This document shows, piece after piece, positions 1-8,837 of a DNA stretch of 46,999 nucleotides. The notes beneath the pieces were generated by a model. It searched no databases. It saw only the letters and a list, made by a program, of their open reading frames with translations, and had not been told where the DNA came from. The position numbers and the translations under genes were made by a program. The DNA is from an uncultured Clostridia bacterium (lineage in GTDB: Bacteria; Bacillota; Clostridia; Christensenellales; Aristaeellaceae): NCBI GenBank assembly GCA_946411525.1, contig CAMKEI010000013.1:1-46999 (forward strand), read 5' to 3'. The stretch's first letter is position 1, and each line of letters begins with the position of its first letter.

Positions 1-291
1 ATGATCGTCGATTTCAGCGTGCTGAAGAAATACCAGCGGAAAGGGATCGGCGGCAAACTGATGGACGCGGCGGAACAGATCGCCGGGCAGTACGCCGACA
101 CCGTCTGCTTGGGCGTCGGCCTGTGCGACAGTTATGGCAGTGCCCAGCGGATGTATGTCAAGCGCGGATATATCCCGGACGGATCCGGCGTATGGTATCA
201 GGACAAACAATGTATACAGTACGAGACGGTCTGCACCGTTGACGACGATCTGGTGCTGTATCTGTCCAAAAAGCTGTCCGTGGACGACTGA
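1..291 (+). CDS. GNAT-family N-acetyltransferase (5' partial)
   Basis: This is the C-terminal 96 residues of a GNAT acetyltransferase, a family that moves an acetyl group from acetyl-CoA to an amine. The acetyl-CoA pyrophosphate loop is visible as QRKGIGGKL near residues 12-20 (Q/RxxGxG). It is followed by the helix leading to SAQRMYVKRGY, the typical GNAT motif in which a Tyr near the end can serve as general acid. Family members are usually about 150 residues, and the window begins in frame, so the N-terminal half almost certainly lies outside. The ATG at base 1 is probably an internal Met. The substrate cannot be told. The gene ends just before a strong bidirectional terminator. Confidence 0.8.
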   Translation: MIVDFSVLKKYQRKGIGGKLMDAAEQIAGQYADTVCLGVGLCDSYGSAQRMYVKRGYIPDGSGVWYQDKQCIQYETVCTVDDDLVLYLSKKLSVDD

Positions 292-318
292 AACGACAGG
301 AAATGGACACAGACTCCA

Positions 319-362
319 AAAAAAGAAAAGCAAAACAAGCCGCCAACCGGCGGCTTGTTTAT
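319..362. terminator. Bidirectional intrinsic terminator
   Basis: A perfect 12-bp stem (333-344 with 349-360, loop AACC) is flanked on the left by an A-rich run and on the right by TTTATTT. It can end both the rightward GNAT gene and the leftward operon that finishes at 392. The U-tract is better for the leftward transcript. Confidence 0.85.
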
Positions 363-391
363 TTGAACGGACAGAAATATCAGGCTGGCTT

Positions 392-964
392 TCAGATTTT
401 CGCCATAGGCTCACCCCAGGCGCCGAGGCTTTCACCTTTCCAGCTGAAATAAGTGGTGCAGGTAGTATGGACCGGGGCGATAGCTGCCAGTTTTTCCGCA
501 GGACCGACGGCTTTTTCCGTCAGCATATCATCCTGCAGGATGTTGTGGATTTTACAGATCATCACTTCGCCGTCGTGCAGCGGGACAAACTGCATGACTT
601 CCAGTTCATAGCTGACAGGGGAGGCGGTCAGGACCGGCACGGGGAGGACACGGCCTTCCTCTGTGTCAATCTTCAGTCTTTCCTTTTCCGGGCTGTGGCC
701 GGCGGTATTGCCCAGATAATCAGCCAGAGGAAGCAATTCCTCGGTGACCAGATTGGCGGAAAACACTTTCCGTTTGTGGATGTTTTCCTTTGTCAGCTTG
801 TTTCCGCCGATGCAGGCCATGACGCCCAGCTCGCCGTTCCAGACATAGCTGAACCAGCAGAACAGGCCGAAATCAGCCTTGCCTTCATCGTCGTAGGTGC
901 CATAGAGAAAGAGCGTCTGGGGGCAGTAATCGTTGGTGAGACGGGCCAGGCTGGTCTTGCTCAT
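392..964 (-). CDS. Flavin reductase-like / flavoredoxin-type protein
   Basis: A 190-residue protein resembling the flavin reductase-like (split-barrel FMN-binding) family. Such proteins bind FMN and pass electrons to small acceptors. Visible features are the N-terminal PQTLFLYGTYDDEGKADFGL stretch, which resembles the family's 'P.pv.lvg..d..gk.n.' opening. A central VFSANLVTEELLPLADYLG and a C-terminal CTTYFSWKGESLGAWG follow. I chose the ATG at 964, not the upstream Met at 1009, because AAGGAG (973-978) sits 8 bases before it. It is the last gene of a leftward run and ends just before a strong terminator. The physiological acceptor is unknown. Confidence 0.65.
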   Translation of the reverse strand: MSKTSLARLTNDYCPQTLFLYGTYDDEGKADFGLFCWFSYVWNGELGVMACIGGNKLTKENIHKRKVFSANLVTEELLPLADYLGNTAGHSPEKERLKIDTEEGRVLPVPVLTASPVSYELEVMQFVPLHDGEVMICKIHNILQDDMLTEKAVGPAEKLAAIAPVHTTCTTYFSWKGESLGAWGEPMAKI

Positions 965-995
965 TTCTGTATCTCCTTTCAGAACTTTATTCTGT

Positions 996-1778
996 TTATT
1001 TGCAGGCAATGAACATGCCGTATTCCTTGGGAATCCTCAAAACGCCTTCGATCATGTGCCGCGAGAGCACCTCCCGGACGGTCTCCCGAGGGAGCTTCCG
1101 GAGCTCCGTCATGCCGGTGAGGGAGAAGATATAGTCAACCAGATCCTCCACGTCGGTCACGTGCAGCGCATCCTCATAGAGGTCCTGTTCGATCTGCGAG
1201 AAAAACGGACGGAGCTTTTCCCTGCCGTTCTGCAGAGTGAAGTTTGAATTGATCCGGGAATCCACGCCGTATTCGCTGAACAGGCTGCCGATATATTCCA
1301 TCATCCCGTGCCCGCCGTAGGTGGCACAATAGAAAAAGCCTTCGTCCTTCAGCACGCGGCGGACTTCGCCGAGGCCTTTGGCGAGGTCCGGGACATGATA
1401 GAGCATCATATTGGCGATGACGGCGTCAAAAGACTGATCCGGATACGGGATCTCCTGAATATCGACGACCCGGTATTCGATCCCGCTTTCCTCCTTCAGG
1501 GTTTCTTTCGCCTTCTCCAGCATCCCTGCGGAAAAGTCGGACAGGATCAGCCGGCTGCAGCGGGAGGCGAGGCTGCTCTTTCCCTTCCACATATCACCTG
1601 TGCCGCAGCCTAGCTCCAGTACGGCAGCGCCGTCCAGAAACCGGTAGTGCTCTGTGATCCAGCTGCCGAAGCCCTGTTTGTTGACGGAATACTTCGCATG
1701 GATCGAGATCCGGGTATTCAGTTTATCCGCTGTGCCATACTGGCTGTTCAGCACTTTTGAGTCAGTCAGCTGAGCCAT
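996..1778 (-). CDS. Class I SAM-dependent methyltransferase
   Basis: A 260-residue Rossmann-fold methyltransferase of the UbiE/Methyltransf_11 type. Motif I is VLELGCGTGDMW near residues 53-64, which binds S-adenosylmethionine. The acidic end of the next strand and the motif IV-like FDAVIANMMLYHVPD are also present, followed by LGEVRRVLKDEGFFY (post-IV). The substrate is not evident. The start at 1778 is preceded by AAGGAG inside the end of the upstream glycosylase gene, and only 2 bases separate the two reading frames. They are therefore very likely translationally coupled in one transcript with the flavin reductase-like gene. Confidence 0.8.
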   Translation of the reverse strand: MAQLTDSKVLNSQYGTADKLNTRISIHAKYSVNKQGFGSWITEHYRFLDGAAVLELGCGTGDMWKGKSSLASRCSRLILSDFSAGMLEKAKETLKEESGIEYRVVDIQEIPYPDQSFDAVIANMMLYHVPDLAKGLGEVRRVLKDEGFFYCATYGGHGMMEYIGSLFSEYGVDSRINSNFTLQNGREKLRPFFSQIEQDLYEDALHVTDVEDLVDYIFSLTGMTELRKLPRETVREVLSRHMIEGVLRIPKEYGMFIACK

Positions 1779-1780
1779 GA

Positions 1781-2983
1781 TTACTCCTTATCGTCCGCCG
1801 CAACGCTGCAGCCGTTGAATTTTGCCAGCCGCTGCACCGCCCTGTCGATTTGTCCGGAGAGTTTCTTTGTCCGGCGGACGCCGGGCTCCAGCCAGATGTT
1901 CTGGACGGTAAGGACTTTGGTTTTCTGGTCTGCTTTCGGTTCGATCCGGCCGATCAGCCGGTCGCCCCACAGCACGGGAAGGACATAATAGCCATATTTG
2001 CGCTTGACGGCAGGCGTATAAATCTCCCAGGAATACTGATATCCCCAGACCGCTTCGATGAGTTTCCGGTCCCACAACATCGGATCCAGGGGAGCCAGGA
2101 ACTCCAGCCGGGGCTTCAGGGACGCCTGCCCGGCGGTCACAGACTCCATGAGCGGCAGGTCTTCATTCAGCATATAGAGCGGAAAACGGATTCCCTCGAC
2201 CTGTACCGGTGAGATGACACCGTCTTTTTCCAGACGGCTGAAGGCGGCGTTCCGCTGTTCAGCGGTCATACTGATACCGAGCCAGGCGGTGGAGTTGCGG
2301 TTCCAAAGCAGACCGACGGCGCCGATCCGCCGTTTCACCCGCCAGCAGAGCCATGAAGGCTCATCCGGGCAGGGATTCGGCGCGGTCAACAGCTCCGCGG
2401 GGAGATACTTTTCCGCCAGATCGTAATACTTCCGGGAACCGGTCTTGTGGTGGATCAGCAGGACGCCGTCCGTATAAAGCTGTTCCAGGACGGAGCGGGC
2501 GGCCTGGGAATCTTTGTGCCAGTGTCCGCTCCAGTGCATGGAGGAGTGCCAGAAAACCGTCCCCTCAATGGGCAGCGTATCGCTGCTGACCGGGCCGTGC
2601 TTCCGGATATAGGCGACGGCTTCCTCCTCCAGCTCCGGAATGCCCGGGAACTGCCTGCCGTGGGCGACGCTCCGCTCCCGGTAGGAGGCAAAGTAAGGCC
2701 AATCCTCACTGGGCCAGATGGACAGCTCCTTATCTGAATAGTCTACCAGGAGACGGTCCCTGTAGAGCAGATCGCTCAGCGTCTTCCGGGTAATCCCTTT
2801 TACCCGGGACTGAAGTGTCAGCTCGGCATTCCTGCCGCAGACGTCCACCGGATCAAACTGGATGCAGCCGGCCCGGCGGACATACTGATAGGCACCGTCT
2901 TTTCCAACGAAACGGTGCGCTCCGAGCAGGCCCTGCCTGAGCAGGATGAACTGCCTTGCCTGATCCACGTTGACGGTCAGCAT
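1781..2983 (-). CDS. YcaQ/AlkZ-like winged-helix DNA glycosylase
   Basis: A 400-residue member of the HTH_42 family (AlkZ/YcaQ/YcaQ-like), DNA glycosylases that unhook interstrand crosslinks and remove bulky N-alkyl adducts. The key catalytic QxD motif is present as CIQFDPVDV with Gln42 and Asp44, matching the QxD form of the YcaQ branch and not the QxQ form of Streptomyces AlkZ. The protein continues with winged-helix repeats (LDPMLWDRK and the WEIYTPAVKRKYGYYVLPVL block typical of the family). The start has AAGGAG 9 bases upstream. It lies between an MFS transporter (23 bases upstream) and a methyltransferase (2 bases downstream). The grouping suggests co-transcription but not a shared pathway. 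Confidence 0.85.
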   Translation of the reverse strand: MLTVNVDQARQFILLRQGLLGAHRFVGKDGAYQYVRRAGCIQFDPVDVCGRNAELTLQSRVKGITRKTLSDLLYRDRLLVDYSDKELSIWPSEDWPYFASYRERSVAHGRQFPGIPELEEEAVAYIRKHGPVSSDTLPIEGTVFWHSSMHWSGHWHKDSQAARSVLEQLYTDGVLLIHHKTGSRKYYDLAEKYLPAELLTAPNPCPDEPSWLCWRVKRRIGAVGLLWNRNSTAWLGISMTAEQRNAAFSRLEKDGVISPVQVEGIRFPLYMLNEDLPLMESVTAGQASLKPRLEFLAPLDPMLWDRKLIEAVWGYQYSWEIYTPAVKRKYGYYVLPVLWGDRLIGRIEPKADQKTKVLTVQNIWLEPGVRRTKKLSGQIDRAVQRLAKFNGCSVAADDKE

Positions 2984-3006
2984 ACGAGTCTCCTTCCGAT
3001 GGTTTG

Positions 3007-4320
3007 TCAGGGATTGCCTTTTGTCCGCAGCAAACGGACCGCGAGCGCAACGATTACGACGGTCAGCACGGCGAGCGCGGCCAGGAAGATATCCGCGGTA
3101 GGCAGGAAAGAAACGGTGCCGTCGCTGTTGGCGACCGTCGGGGAGTCACGGAGCACCCAGGCCCCGATCTGCGGGCCGACGATTCCCGGAATCAGGACCT
3201 GGGAAATGATCCGCAGCCCCTGGAACCGGCCGGCCATGTGCGCCGGCGTATGGTTGCGCAGCTGGGTACCGTACGTGGCCATCCCGCTCAGATAACCGGA
3301 CATCATCAGGAGCGATCCGATAAACACCGGAATTTTCATGGCCAGGCCTTCCGCCGGAATGACGGAGGGAACCAGATACAGCAGGATAAAGCCCAGCATC
3401 AGCAGGAACATCGCCGGAATGACCATTTTCCGGAAACCGAAACGATCCACCAGACGGCCGAAGAAAAAGGTCACCGCTGCCGCCAGCATAATGGCAGGCG
3501 CCATGATCAGCACATAGTCGGAAATCCCCAGCGTCTGCTCGTAATAGATAATCAGATAGGGCATGTAGACCTGGATGGCGGTATTGAAGATGATAAAGGC
3601 CGCCATGGAAAGATAAAGCACGGTGTTTTTCCGGACGATGTCCGGACGGAAACCATACAGGATGGTGCCCATATAGCCGAGACTGTCCGGATTCCGGACA
3701 GGAGATTCCTCCACAAGAAAGAATCCAAGGATTCCGATCAGGAGGACGAGGCATCCGATGACGCAATAGATGACGGTCCAGCTTGAAGCCTGGTCCAGAT
3801 CAAAGCCCATGAAACCGCCGAACACCACCAGGATTGAAATCAGGGGCATCATGGAGTTGATGCCTTCAGCCGCTCCGCGGTTGCCCGAATCCGTTGAATC
3901 CGTCAGCCAGGCGTTGTACGCCGCGTCGTTTGCCGTGGATCCGAAAAACGTCATGACGCAGTCCATGATGATGACCAGGGTAACCCCGACGGATGCCGCA
4001 GAGGCAGCCGCGCCGAACAGGGAGGAGATGATGTCTCCTCGGATCAGCGCGAAGGAGATAATTGAGACGCCCCAGGCGATATAACCGGCGCACATGAAGA
4101 TCTTCCGCTTCCCGATTCTGTCGGACAGGGCGCCCATCAGAATGGTGGTCAGCGTGGCGGACGCGGCGCTGGCGGTGACCATCAGCGCGATATCGGACGC
4201 CGAGGCCCGGAACATTTTGTAGATAAACACGTTGAAATACATGTTTTCCACGACCCAGGCGATCTGACCGGTCAGGGAGAAGATGATCAGGGCAGCCCAG
4301 AATTTCCCGTTTTTGCGCAT
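3007..4320 (-). CDS. MFS transporter, probably sugar or glycoside uptake
   Basis: A 437-residue polytopic membrane protein of the major facilitator superfamily with about 12 hydrophobic segments. The loop 2-3 signature is GALSDRIGKRKIFMCAGY, and a second-half equivalent is FGRLVDRFGFRKMVIPAM. I chose the Met at 4320 because GAGGTG sits about 9 bases upstream; the Met at 4347 has no ribosome binding site. Directly upstream on the same strand (57-base gap) lies a GH2 glycosidase, so import of an oligosaccharide or glycoside is plausible. This is inferred from context and not from a substrate motif. Confidence 0.8.
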   Translation of the reverse strand: MRKNGKFWAALIIFSLTGQIAWVVENMYFNVFIYKMFRASASDIALMVTASAASATLTTILMGALSDRIGKRKIFMCAGYIAWGVSIISFALIRGDIISSLFGAAASAASVGVTLVIIMDCVMTFFGSTANDAAYNAWLTDSTDSGNRGAAEGINSMMPLISILVVFGGFMGFDLDQASSWTVIYCVIGCLVLLIGILGFFLVEESPVRNPDSLGYMGTILYGFRPDIVRKNTVLYLSMAAFIIFNTAIQVYMPYLIIYYEQTLGISDYVLIMAPAIMLAAAVTFFFGRLVDRFGFRKMVIPAMFLLMLGFILLYLVPSVIPAEGLAMKIPVFIGSLLMMSGYLSGMATYGTQLRNHTPAHMAGRFQGLRIISQVLIPGIVGPQIGAWVLRDSPTVANSDGTVSFLPTADIFLAALAVLTVVIVALAVRLLRTKGNP

Positions 4321-4377
4321 TAACAACACCTCAGGTTCTGAATTCAACCGGATCAGACCGTAAAACGGGGACCACGG

Positions 4378-6057
4378 TTATTCTGTTCCGGAACGGAGTG
4401 CGCGGAGAAGCTGACCGGAAACACCGCGGAATTCTTCCGGCGTGACTTTGGCCGCTTTCCGGTCAAAGGTCAGGAGTCCGTTGGTCTCATCCTCGACGTC
4501 GGAGACCTGTGTGTATACGGCGGCGCACAGCCCCTGCGGGATCAGCGGGAGCACCTGTTCCAGATACAGCGCCTTCAGGTCCCGGACGAAGCTTTCCCGA
4601 TCCTCATACTTCTTATACCCGTACGTCCTGTCCTGATTGCAGCTGTGTTCGGGAATCTTCATGGACCATCCGCCGAATTCCGAAAGGAACTGCGGTCGGT
4701 CCTGCTTCCCGGTCCGTAGGGTGCTGAAATAGATGTGCAGGCTTTCCACATCGCTCTTCTCCTGGGCGAACCAGCCGGAGGTGCTGTCGATAAACCGGGT
4801 GCCGTCCAGCGCCTTCAGCCGGAGATAAGCTTCGTCCGCGTGGAACTGACCCCAGCCCTCGTTGAAGATCGTCCACAGGCAGATGCACGGATGGTTCTGA
4901 AGCAGCCGCACCGTGGCGTCCATGGCGTTCAGGAAATTCTTCCTGGCTTCGGGGTTGCGGTTCAGCCGGGAATCTTTCCGGGACTGCATCCCGAACGTCG
5001 GCAGGACCGTATCCCGCAGGTAATGGTATTCCCCGCAGTTTACCATATCCTGAAAAACAACCATGCCGAGCCGGTCGCAGTCGTAGTAGAACTGCTCCGG
5101 CTCGATTTTGATATGTTTCCGCAGCGTGTTGAAGCCCAGCGCCTTCATGGCCAGGATATCCTCTTCATAGCAGGAAGGCGCCGCAGGAGTATACAGGCCG
5201 TCGCTCCAGTATCCCTGGTCCAGCAGGCCGTGGAAGAAGTACGGTTTTCCGTTCAGGCACAGGCGCGGTTTTCCGCCTGTCCGGTCTATGGAAAGGGTCC
5301 GCAGCGCAAAGTAGGATTCCACCCGGTCTTCCCCCGCAGTGACGGAAAAACGGTACAAATACGGGTTTTCAGGGCTCCACCTGACGGGTTCCGCCACCTT
5401 AATCCGGGCTTTTCCACCGGAAAGGGGATACCGGACGCTGTCCAGCTCGACGAATCCCGATTCAACCCCTCCGGCGGTGATCTCCGCGTAATCCGGTCCC
5501 GTACGGATCTCCAGCGCCCGGACATACCGGGCGGGAACCGGCTCCAGCCAGACAGTCTGCCAGATTCCGGATACCGGCGTGTACCACATGCCGCCGCGCT
5601 TTTTCTTTTGTTTTCCCCAGGGGTGCCGGTGGGACAGGTCGTTGACAACGGTGACAGATATTTCGTTATCCCCGGCATGGAGCAGGCCGGTGATATCCGC
5701 GGAAAAGGGGAGATAGTTCTCCTCATGGGAGACCGCCTCCATTCCGTTTATCCGGACGACCGTCTTCCGGCTGACCGCGCCGAAATGCAGCAGGATCCGC
5801 TTCCCGGACCATTCCTCCGGCAGGCTGAAGCGCCTGGAATATACCATTTCCCGGCCGTATTCCATCTTCAGGTCCAGGCCGGAAAGCAGGCACTCCGGGC
5901 AGAAGGGGACCCGGATTTCCTTTTTTACACCGGCAAAGGAGAAATCCCATTTTCCGTTCAGGCACAGCCAGTCCTCCCGGCGCATCTGAGGCCGGGGGTA
6001 GACGTTCCAGGGAATGCCGGACAGCGCTTCCCCGGCAGGCGTATACAGTTTCTTCAT
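4378..6057 (-). CDS. Glycoside hydrolase family 2 protein
   Basis: A 559-residue GH2 enzyme (beta-galactosidase, beta-glucuronidase or beta-mannosidase type). It has an N-terminal jelly-roll sugar-binding domain, a central immunoglobulin-like domain and a C-terminal TIM barrel. The catalytic acid/base Glu is in TIFNEGWGQF near residue 399, and the nucleophile Glu is in FLSEFGG near residue 459, both classical for clan GH-A. There is no signal peptide, so it acts in the cytoplasm on imported sugar, which fits the MFS gene just downstream. The start at 6057 has GGAGGG upstream. It is shorter than LacZ and closer in size to beta-glucuronidases; the exact substrate is undetermined. Confidence 0.85.
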   Translation of the reverse strand: MKKLYTPAGEALSGIPWNVYPRPQMRREDWLCLNGKWDFSFAGVKKEIRVPFCPECLLSGLDLKMEYGREMVYSRRFSLPEEWSGKRILLHFGAVSRKTVVRINGMEAVSHEENYLPFSADITGLLHAGDNEISVTVVNDLSHRHPWGKQKKKRGGMWYTPVSGIWQTVWLEPVPARYVRALEIRTGPDYAEITAGGVESGFVELDSVRYPLSGGKARIKVAEPVRWSPENPYLYRFSVTAGEDRVESYFALRTLSIDRTGGKPRLCLNGKPYFFHGLLDQGYWSDGLYTPAAPSCYEEDILAMKALGFNTLRKHIKIEPEQFYYDCDRLGMVVFQDMVNCGEYHYLRDTVLPTFGMQSRKDSRLNRNPEARKNFLNAMDATVRLLQNHPCICLWTIFNEGWGQFHADEAYLRLKALDGTRFIDSTSGWFAQEKSDVESLHIYFSTLRTGKQDRPQFLSEFGGWSMKIPEHSCNQDRTYGYKKYEDRESFVRDLKALYLEQVLPLIPQGLCAAVYTQVSDVEDETNGLLTFDRKAAKVTPEEFRGVSGQLLRALRSGTE

Positions 6058-6110
6058 GGCGACCCTCCGACGGACGGATGATATACGCGGCACGGGCGGA
6101 TTATGCCCGT

Positions 6111-6139
6111 ATTGTACCATGGGCATGCCGGAATGAGAA
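6111..6139 (-). promoter_or_regulatory. Promoter for the GH2–MFS operon
   Basis: On the minus strand, TTCTCA (6134-6139), a 17-base spacer and TACAAT (6111-6116) form a reasonable sigma-A promoter about 55 bases upstream of the GH2 start. The -35 matches four of six consensus bases. Confidence 0.55.
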
Positions 6140-6179
6140 GGCGAACAAAACCCGATTGACAGATAATTTTTGAAGAAGA

Positions 6180-7469
6180 TCAGAACTGCAGGACCACGGG
6201 ATTCCCGGTACAGCGGACAGACCGGGTATCCGAAGAACCATCAGGACGGATGACGCTAACCCGCAGGCAGACGTCGGCCGGGAAGCTGCCTTCCGCTTTC
6301 CCGAAGGAGAGCGTGCCGCGCAGATCATCCCAGCGCAGCGGGATCCGTAGAAATTCTCCCTGAAGGTATCCCATGCCGTCCCCGGAGTCGTCGTAAAGCG
6401 TGAACGAACCGTCCGCGCCGCCGAAGACCAGCAGCTCGTCAGCGGGGGAATGCAGTTCATCCGTACAGCATCCGCCGGCGGAGAGGGGCAGGATACCGCC
6501 GGCCCGCACCAGCACGGGGAAGCGGTCCAGGGGCGTTTCCACGGTCAGCGCGGCGCCGCCGCTGTGGAATTCTTTTGTGAACAGGTCGTACCAGCCGTCC
6601 GGCGGCAGCATGACAGCCGTTTGATTCCCGCCGTCCATCAACGGCCGGATGACCGGTTTCACCAGCAGGGCGTCTCCCAGCATATACTGGTCCGCCAGGT
6701 TCCTGAGCTCCGGATCGTTCCCGAATGCGGTGAGCATGGCCCGGACCATCGGAAGCCCCTCCTGGCAGGACTGCGCGGCTGCGGAGTACAGATACGGCAG
6801 CAGACGGTAACGCAGGGCAATGATATTCCGCAGGAAGCTGTATTCCGGGCTGTCCTCTCCGCCGAAAGCCCAGGGCTCCCTGGGCGTATCGGTGCCGTGG
6901 GAACGGAAGACGGGCAGCATGGCGCCGAACTGGAACCAGCGGATATAGAGCTCCCGGTACGCCGGATCCTCAACCCCGCGCGGATAGTCGCCGCGCCAGA
7001 ACCAGGGTTCTTTTCGATCCACAAAGAAACCGCCGATATCCATGGTCCACCAGGGGATGCCGCTGCAGGAGACGCGGACGGCTTCCGCGACCTGCTTTTC
7101 CAGGATGTCCCAGCGGGCGGAAATGTCTCCTGACCAGAGGACAGCGCCAAGGGATCCGGAATCCGGGCCGCCGCTGCGTGAAAGGAAGACAGGCCGCTTG
7201 GCGGGGAAGTCCCGGAGCCAGTGCTCCCGCAGCCCGCGGAGATGGAAGGAAGCGTAGTGATTCATGTTTTCCGGGGCCATCCGCAGGGAGGAAGCCTCCG
7301 TGATCAGAAGGTACCGGGTCTCCGGATCCCGCTTTTCCTCCCCGCACCAGTCCGGGTCCGTAATCGGTTCGCAGCTGTCGCACCACAGGGCATCTGTTCC
7401 GCCGTCCATCCAGTAACGGCGGCATTGTTTCCAGTACAGATCCCGTCCTTCCGCCGGCTTTTTGCCGTT
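6180..7469 (-). pseudogene. 5'-truncated GH31 glycosidase (remnant)
   Basis: This frame encodes the C-terminal ~430 residues of a GH31 alpha-glycosidase. The nucleophile region ALWCDSCEP, the acid/base region AVLWSGD and the YLYS...GLPMVRAM segment are all recognisable, as is the C-terminal beta-sandwich. GH31 enzymes usually have several hundred residues before this point, with the N-terminal beta-sandwich and the first barrel strands; these are missing. GH31-like codons (GRDLYWKQCRRYWMDGG) continue upstream of the first Met at 7409 to about 7450-7469. They then run straight into the end of the next gene, whose stop codon is 7468-7470, and the frame closes at 7488-7490. No ribosome binding site precedes 7409. 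I read this as a deletion that removed the promoter and 5' half. Confidence 0.75.
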
Positions 7470-8499
7470 AATGTCCCTGGATGGACTTCACCGTGGTATC
7501 AAAGGTTTCCTCCTGCTGAGAGACGCTGTCCGCCACGCTGTTACCGTCCGTATTCTTTTCTTCAGCCTTCTTTTCCGCCGGTTTCGCTTTCCTGCGGCGG
7601 AAGAGATAATACAGCGTAATGCCGATCATGATCCCGGCCAGCAGGCCGCCGATGGCTTTGAAGGAAGATCTTTCTGTAACCCTGATTACCGGAAGATCCG
7701 GCTCGACAGAAACGGAGGTGATCACATCCCCGGTCCGGTCTCCCATGGCCGCAAGGGCCTCGATTTCCAGATCAGACTCCTCAAAACCAAGCTCCGTGAT
7801 TGGATGCCCGTCAAAGAGGCCTGTATACTGATCGTAGTAGTAGATGCCGTATTGCGGACTGTACTGCGTAATATAGGCTGAAGAGATGTCCCCGGCCATA
7901 TCGCGCTCCACGACCAAATCCGCATTGTCGGTCCGCTTCTGCACGCATGAGGAGTTAATCCGGTCAGCGATATAAAACACGGATTTCGCGACTCCTCCGC
8001 TTCCCATGGCGTTGAACGCCTGCGCGTGGGTTCTTTCCGTATACTCAACGTAGCGTCCCGTGCCGGCGGAGTAAACCAGGAACCAGTCAGTCTCCGGGCT
8101 GAATCTGGACGTATTGATACAGATCCTGTCATCCAGGGTCAGGTCGCCGCTGCGGATCGCCTGATAAGCGTCCCCCAGATGGGCGTAATCATACAGCTTG
8201 CCGTTATATCCACTGACCGACGTAGTTCCGGAAGGATACCGGTACTGCAGAGTGACCGCTTCCGCGATGTCTCCCTTGTTATAGGTCAGGTTCATCTGCG
8301 TCGCGCCGGTGGATTCGAAGGGATAGTCCGTGACGATATGCGGGAATCCCGCATCGTCAAATTCCACCCGGACGGAAAAATCCACAGCCATGGGGATCTG
8401 CGACACTTCTGTGTATCCGTAATCGGCCGAAGCCGTTCCCATCAGCACAAAGCATACCAGGATGACAGCAAAAACGAACAGCAATCCTTTTGTTCTCAT
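7468..8499 (-). CDS. Unrecognised secreted/type-I membrane protein
   Basis: A 343-residue protein I do not recognise. It starts with a clear signal peptide (MRTKG, a hydrophobic core, then a TASAD-like cleavage site near residue 26). An extracellular region of about 250 residues rich in Tyr, Ser, Thr and Gly follows, with one conspicuous Cys pair candidate. Near residues 285-305 there is a single membrane helix followed by the stop-transfer cluster FRRRKAK, and the last ~40 residues form a charged, Glu/Lys-rich cytoplasmic tail. The start at 8499 is chosen over 8559 because AGGAGGG lies 7 bases upstream and the signal peptide begins there. A TATAAT at 8558-8563 is a likely -10 box. It is the truncation neighbour of the GH31 remnant. 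Confidence 0.7.
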   Translation of the reverse strand: MRTKGLLFVFAVILVCFVLMGTASADYGYTEVSQIPMAVDFSVRVEFDDAGFPHIVTDYPFESTGATQMNLTYNKGDIAEAVTLQYRYPSGTTSVSGYNGKLYDYAHLGDAYQAIRSGDLTLDDRICINTSRFSPETDWFLVYSAGTGRYVEYTERTHAQAFNAMGSGGVAKSVFYIADRINSSCVQKRTDNADLVVERDMAGDISSAYITQYSPQYGIYYYDQYTGLFDGHPITELGFEESDLEIEALAAMGDRTGDVITSVSVEPDLPVIRVTERSSFKAIGGLLAGIMIGITLYYLFRRRKAKPAEKKAEEKNTDGNSVADSVSQQEETFDTTVKSIQGH

Positions 8500-8773
8500 G
8501 CGAATCCCTCCTTTCCGCCGGGCAAGCGGCCAGCGCCGGTGCCTGCCCACAGGAAGCATTATACAGTTTCAGCGGCGCCGAATAAAGGGCTGAATCCGAA
8601 AGATATGTTCCGCTATTCGTCCGGGCGCCGGCAAGACCGTTTCCTGTCCCCGACAGAACAGACGGAAGGACACCGCTGAATGTTCCGCAAGAACGCAGGA
8701 TCATATTGCGGAAACGACCGGGTAAAATCCACCGGACACAGCAGCCTGGTCTGCCTCTGTTCTTTTCTGCTGC

Positions 8774-8791
8774 ATTGGAGTATACTCCAAT
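8774..8791. promoter_or_regulatory. 18-bp perfect palindrome (operator candidate)
   Basis: ATTGGAGTATACTCCAAT is a perfect palindrome 47 bases before the MATE start. It resembles MerR-family dyads such as the ZntR and AdhR sites (GGAGT/ACTCC half-sites), but no MerR gene is in the window. The MATE promoter is not clear; TATACT at 8781-8786 inside the dyad could be the -10. Confidence 0.5.
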
Positions 8792-8837
8792 AAACAAACT
8801 GTCCGTAACGAAATCAAGCTGAAAGGAGTGAAGACAG

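Noticed and set aside
7407-7409. ATG at 7409 as true start of a short GH31 enzyme
   Set aside because: No ribosome binding site; GH31-like codons continue upstream; the protein would start inside the catalytic barrel.
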